Shown here in pieces: positions 60,507 through 64,000 of a stretch of 64,000 nt of DNA (positions are counted from its first letter, which is position 1; every line of letters begins with the position of its first letter). Both the position numbers and the translations under genes were made by a program. Below the pieces are notes generated by a model. The model was not told the DNA's origin and made no database searches. It saw only the letters and a program-made list of their open reading frames with translations. Origin of the DNA: Mauremys mutica (Eukaryota; Chordata; Testudines; Geoemydidae). The stretch spans positions 14,003,951-14,067,950 of the forward strand of contig NC_059076.1 of assembly GCF_020497125.1 (NCBI RefSeq), read 5' to 3'.

Positions 60507-60628
60507 TAGGGTGACCAGATGTCCCAATTTTATAGGGACGGTCCCGATATTTGGGGCTTTGTCTTATATCAGCACCTATTACCTCCCACCCCGTCCTGAT
60601 TTTTCACACTTGCTGTCTGGTCACCCTG
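60507..60628. mobile_element. hAT-like MITE, 122 bp, in PARM1 intron 1
   Basis: Starts tagggtgaccagatgtcc and ends gtctggtcaccctg. Flanked by a perfect 8-bp duplication gtactaca (60499-60506 and 60629-60636). The interior is close to the 16535 copy. Confidence 0.88.
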
Positions 60629-63451
60629 GTACTACACTACATGCAAACTCACCCATTCACTCATCTGCACACTGAAGAAATATTAACATTCATTTCTAAA
60701 ATCTGCATGTACTCAACTCAGCACTCCGATATTACTTTCATCTACAATGGCCTTTCATTGACGCTCTGTTGCCTTTGACCTGGCCTTCGCTGGCTTATGT
60801 ACAGGATGGATGCCTTGTCACTGCAATAGAGAAGCAAACGACACAAAGTACGGTACCCAAATACTTGCCACATCTTGCCAACCTGAATTCCAGCATTAGC
60901 CGTGAGTTTAACAGATCTACCTTACGATGCTGGCTTGTTTCTGATTGCATCAAGGCCAGAATTACACACACATCCAGATGGTGTTTTTGTATGCTGGTCT
61001 GGCAGAATTTTTTGTTTGTATCTGTGAGAGCACACCTATTAAAAAGGCTACTGCTGTCTCCATTTTGGGACTGCATGTTCAAAGGCACCAGGTGTCAGGG
61101 AAGTTATGACCTCTGTAGGACTTCCCTCCATGCTAGCTGCAGTCATGGGAGGACAAAACAGGTATAAGAGCTACACTGACAAATATTTGAGAGCTATCCT
61201 GGCTGTAACACCAGGATAAGCTTGAAGCGATCAATAATGCTGCAGGAAGTCTCTTTGTATGTAAGAATGCGCAGGCTTGGGGAAATCAATGGGCTCATTC
61301 CTGGTGTGCCTCAGAAATGATTAAAAAAGCTCTTTTCCCAAAGTCACAGTTTCTAGAACATCTAATTTGCCAACATTCCCTCCTTCAGTCTCTCTGGCCA
61401 GCAGCTTCCTTCAGCAAATAGCACTTCAGCACCTGTGTAGCAAACTCAGCCTATTCAGCACACGTTGGGCACCTGGAAATTACAGTGTATCCTTCCACCC
61501 CCAACCCCTTTCCACTTCCTTGTTTGTTTCTTAGCAGAAAGATGAGTCAGTCTTTTCTTTCTTCTCTTCAGCAGCAGACTTCAATTTTTCTTCTAATCTA
61601 GTAGGCCAAATTCTATCATCTTCCTTTGTGTTTGTTTGGCTACAGAAAGAACATGCAGACAATACATTACCTCGGGATAATTTTTATTCTTGTGACATTC
61701 ATTTATTTATATCCACAGAGCAGCGCTTCAAATGCTGTGGCGTCGCATTCATTCGAGCACCAACAAGCAACACAATTAACTAATTATAATATGCTACAAG
61801 TTAGACTCTCTGTGTGGGTGGCAATTGCTAGGTTAAGCTTCAGCATCCATTATAACTTCCTTCTTTTAGCTGCTCATTACAAATTCTTTGTGAGCTGAAA
61901 TTTTTCCATGCTTGGTCTCATGTGAAGGTGAAATTCCTAAGGAGAGTTGGTTGGAGAAAACTCTCATGGTTTTGAAAGTTGACCAGAAATGATGGGGGGA
62001 GAATTGGGGAAATGGTCTACAAAGAACGCATGCATGGGTAGTTACTTCTGAGTCATTTTTTCCAGCCAACTATGGAAAAGAGTTTCCAACATTCAGCGCG
62101 TGCTCTCGCTCTCTCTTGGATAACTCAAGGGATGGAAGTTAGAAACTTCAAACTTGTCTTGATTTAATGATCTCATTTGGACTTGAAGTCAATTGAGTGG
62201 GAAGACTTCCAGCTGAAAAGTTCCAATGTGTGTAAAAACCGAGTGAGTTTAAGAATTCCTCTCTGTTTAGAGGTGCATTTTCAGAACCTACTAAGGACAT
62301 CCCTGCTGAAGAGCTGTTTAGAGGTCTCGGAGTGGGAGAGGGGGATGATTGTGTATCGGGGAGGTTCAATACATCCTGGAATTCCTAGGCATCCAGGGGC
62401 AGTATTCATGATGCTTCATTATTAAGCATAGGACAGTGCAGAGTGTCTCTGTATCTGGCTATGGCCCGGTCTCCTCTGTCCCTTTTTTCTGCAGTGGCTT
62501 TTGGGGGAAAAGAGTTCCTGCTCTGCAGTTGTGCATGACTACTACATTGGGAAGGCTCCGGGGGAAAAGCTCTTTGTATCCTCCCACGGGTGCCCCTGCT
62601 GAAGCAGTCTGGCCCTACATCTCTCTCATAGCTTGGGAAAGTAGCTGTTTAGAGCAGCGGTGGATGAACCTGGAAACTCTGAGGCTCAGGTATCCACTCA
62701 AGCTTTGTAGCGATCCCCAAACCAAACTCCTCTCGGGGCTCCAGGGACGGGGTCCTAGAACTCAGTGGTGCTCTTAGCTGCTGGCATAAAGTGTTGATAG
62801 CTGAGTCACAATGCACTTGTCTGTTAGGCTGCTGTCTCTGTTGAACCAGAACTTGCAAGTGCTGTGGTTTTCATACAGTGGGCTGGAATGCAGCCAGTTC
62901 AGGCTCCCACCTAAAGCCCTTAAAAACTGCAGCCCAGGCAGCCGTGGAAAATGGTTCCACTGGGAATGCTCCGTTGCCATTGCTGCTGCAGGAGTCCAGC
63001 AAAGCAAAGGGGGCAGGGCGCTGTTCCCCATAGGAGGGCAGCCTGCACAGATGTTTAACTGCTGGGCACAAGATGAAACGGATCAATATTTTCCTTTCAC
63101 CATCTAGATAACTATACATTTGTGCGTACGACATTTTTTTACTAGTGCAGGCTTGCTCCTATTAAACCAAAGAGAGGTTCTGGTTGGCAACACACAGCCA
63201 CACAGAGATAAGAGGAATTACAGGGGTGTCCGTGGTACATTGCTTGTTGAAAGCCGCACACTGACACATAGTATTGTAATTAGTGTTTGTAAAGTCCAAG
63301 GGCTCTTGAAATATACAGAAAGCTTGACATTCGGGTAGGAAACACTGAGTAGGCAAGTAGCACCTCTGCTCTCGGGTATCCAGCCGCAAGACTGTTATTC
63401 TGTGGTGGGGTTTAAGCTGAAAGTCCCACAGCCTCTCTAATTTGAGGCTTC

Positions 63452-63600
63452 TGGGGGAAGATAGTGTGGCTCGGGGGACAGAGCACTGTGCCCCCTGGGA
63501 CTTGGGGGGAGGCAACCTGGCTTTTAATCTCTGGGCAAGTCACCTCCCCGTGCCCCAAGTTCTCCATCAGTGAAATGGGCATATCTGCCTCTTTTGTGAA
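63452..63600 (+). mobile_element. MIR-like SINE copy
   Basis: Diverged MIR in sense: gacagagcactgtgccc, gggacttgggggga, taatctctgggcaagtcac, ccccgtgccccaagttctcc, and atcagtgaaatgggcat. Confidence 0.7.
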
Positions 63601-64000
63601 CTGCCCTGATGTCCCCCCTCACTCCTTAGCCAGACCGGCGAGACGGGGCTGCACATACTCCAGTGCTGCCAGTCCAATCTATCGTGCTTCTCCAATAAAA
63701 CAGGGTTACGTTTGGGCTGGCAGGGCTCAATAATTCAAACGTGTGGGGGCCTCTGAATGATCAGCTGCACTGTACTCCTGCAGGACTCATTAACAATCCC
63801 TGCAGGCTAAACTTCCTGTGTGCGGTGTTCTTTCCGCCTCTGCCCTGTAAACGCTCAGTGAAAGTGGGGGTAGCTCTCAGAACGAGTCTTTATGCAACGC
63901 ATGCACGGGAGCAGAGTGGTTTCAGCAGGATTAAAAAGCAGAAGCCAGACAATTAGAGCACAAATGTTTTTATATGAAAAAGGTGGTGCAGTCTCCACAA

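Larger units (their letters stand above)
58628..64000 (-). other. Probable PARM1 intron 1 (partial)
   Basis: This is the sequence upstream of the mucin exon on the minus strand. No minus-strand frame here starts with a signal peptide followed by a phase-1 donor, so the first exon probably lies beyond the right edge. Mammalian PARM1 has a very long first intron, which fits. The interval contains a 122-bp hAT-like element at 60507-60628 and a MIR-like SINE around 63452-63600. The AT-rich, repeat-free stretch at 61620-61900 contains taactaattataata and is a candidate regulatory element. Confidence 0.6.

Noticed and set aside
58650..64000. PARM1 first exon with signal peptide
   Set aside because: No minus-strand frame begins with a hydrophobic signal followed by a phase-1 donor, so it is probably outside the window.

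Overview
This is a stretch of vertebrate nuclear DNA, most likely from a cryptodire turtle. The clade call rests on repeats I recognise, not on a search: two tRNA-headed SINEs with the turtle-type CR1-like 3' tail, many CR1 LINE fragments in both orientations, several short hAT-type elements, and old MIR SINEs. Coding density is very low and most long open frames are chance frames or lie inside repeats.

One host gene is recognisable. On the minus strand, three coding exons (57836-58627, 50949-51027, 48140-48224) join in phase through consensus splice sites. They encode a Ser/Thr-rich extracellular mucin domain, a single transmembrane helix and a short conserved cytoplasmic tail. The membrane and tail sequence match PARM1 (prostate androgen-regulated mucin-like protein 1) as I remember the human protein. 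The exon with the start codon and signal peptide is not visible and should lie beyond base 64000. Everything from 58628 to the right edge is therefore probably intron 1. The 3' UTR runs leftward from 48139 to an end I cannot fix, and the remaining left part (about 1-44 kb) looks intergenic.

The largest mobile element is a full-length Ty3/Gypsy-type LTR retrotransposon at 6670-11284. It has 191-bp LTRs differing at only two positions, a perfect 5-bp target duplication (GGCTT), an 18-base primer binding site matching the 3' end of tRNA-Ser(GCT), and gag-pol with two CCHC knuckles, protease, reverse transcriptase, RNase H and integrase. Two single-base frame changes interrupt it. It is a recent insertion in an otherwise old repeat landscape.

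The rest is a mosaic of repeats. hAT-like non-autonomous elements lie at 5382, 13164, 16535, 17440, 26528, 38294, 51421, 54568 and 60507, and five of them have visible 8-bp target duplications. Two larger DNA transposons (30973-31853 and 37534-38247) share related termini; the first carries twelve copies of the palindrome CAGCGCTG near its ends. CR1 fragments, LTR-like solo sequences and an unassigned hairpin-forming repeat family fill much of the remainder. I found no RNA genes, CRISPR arrays or new multi-gene system. The best leads are structural: a perfect 40-bp inverted repeat inside a MIR copy, the CAGCGCTG array, and the young retrotransposon.
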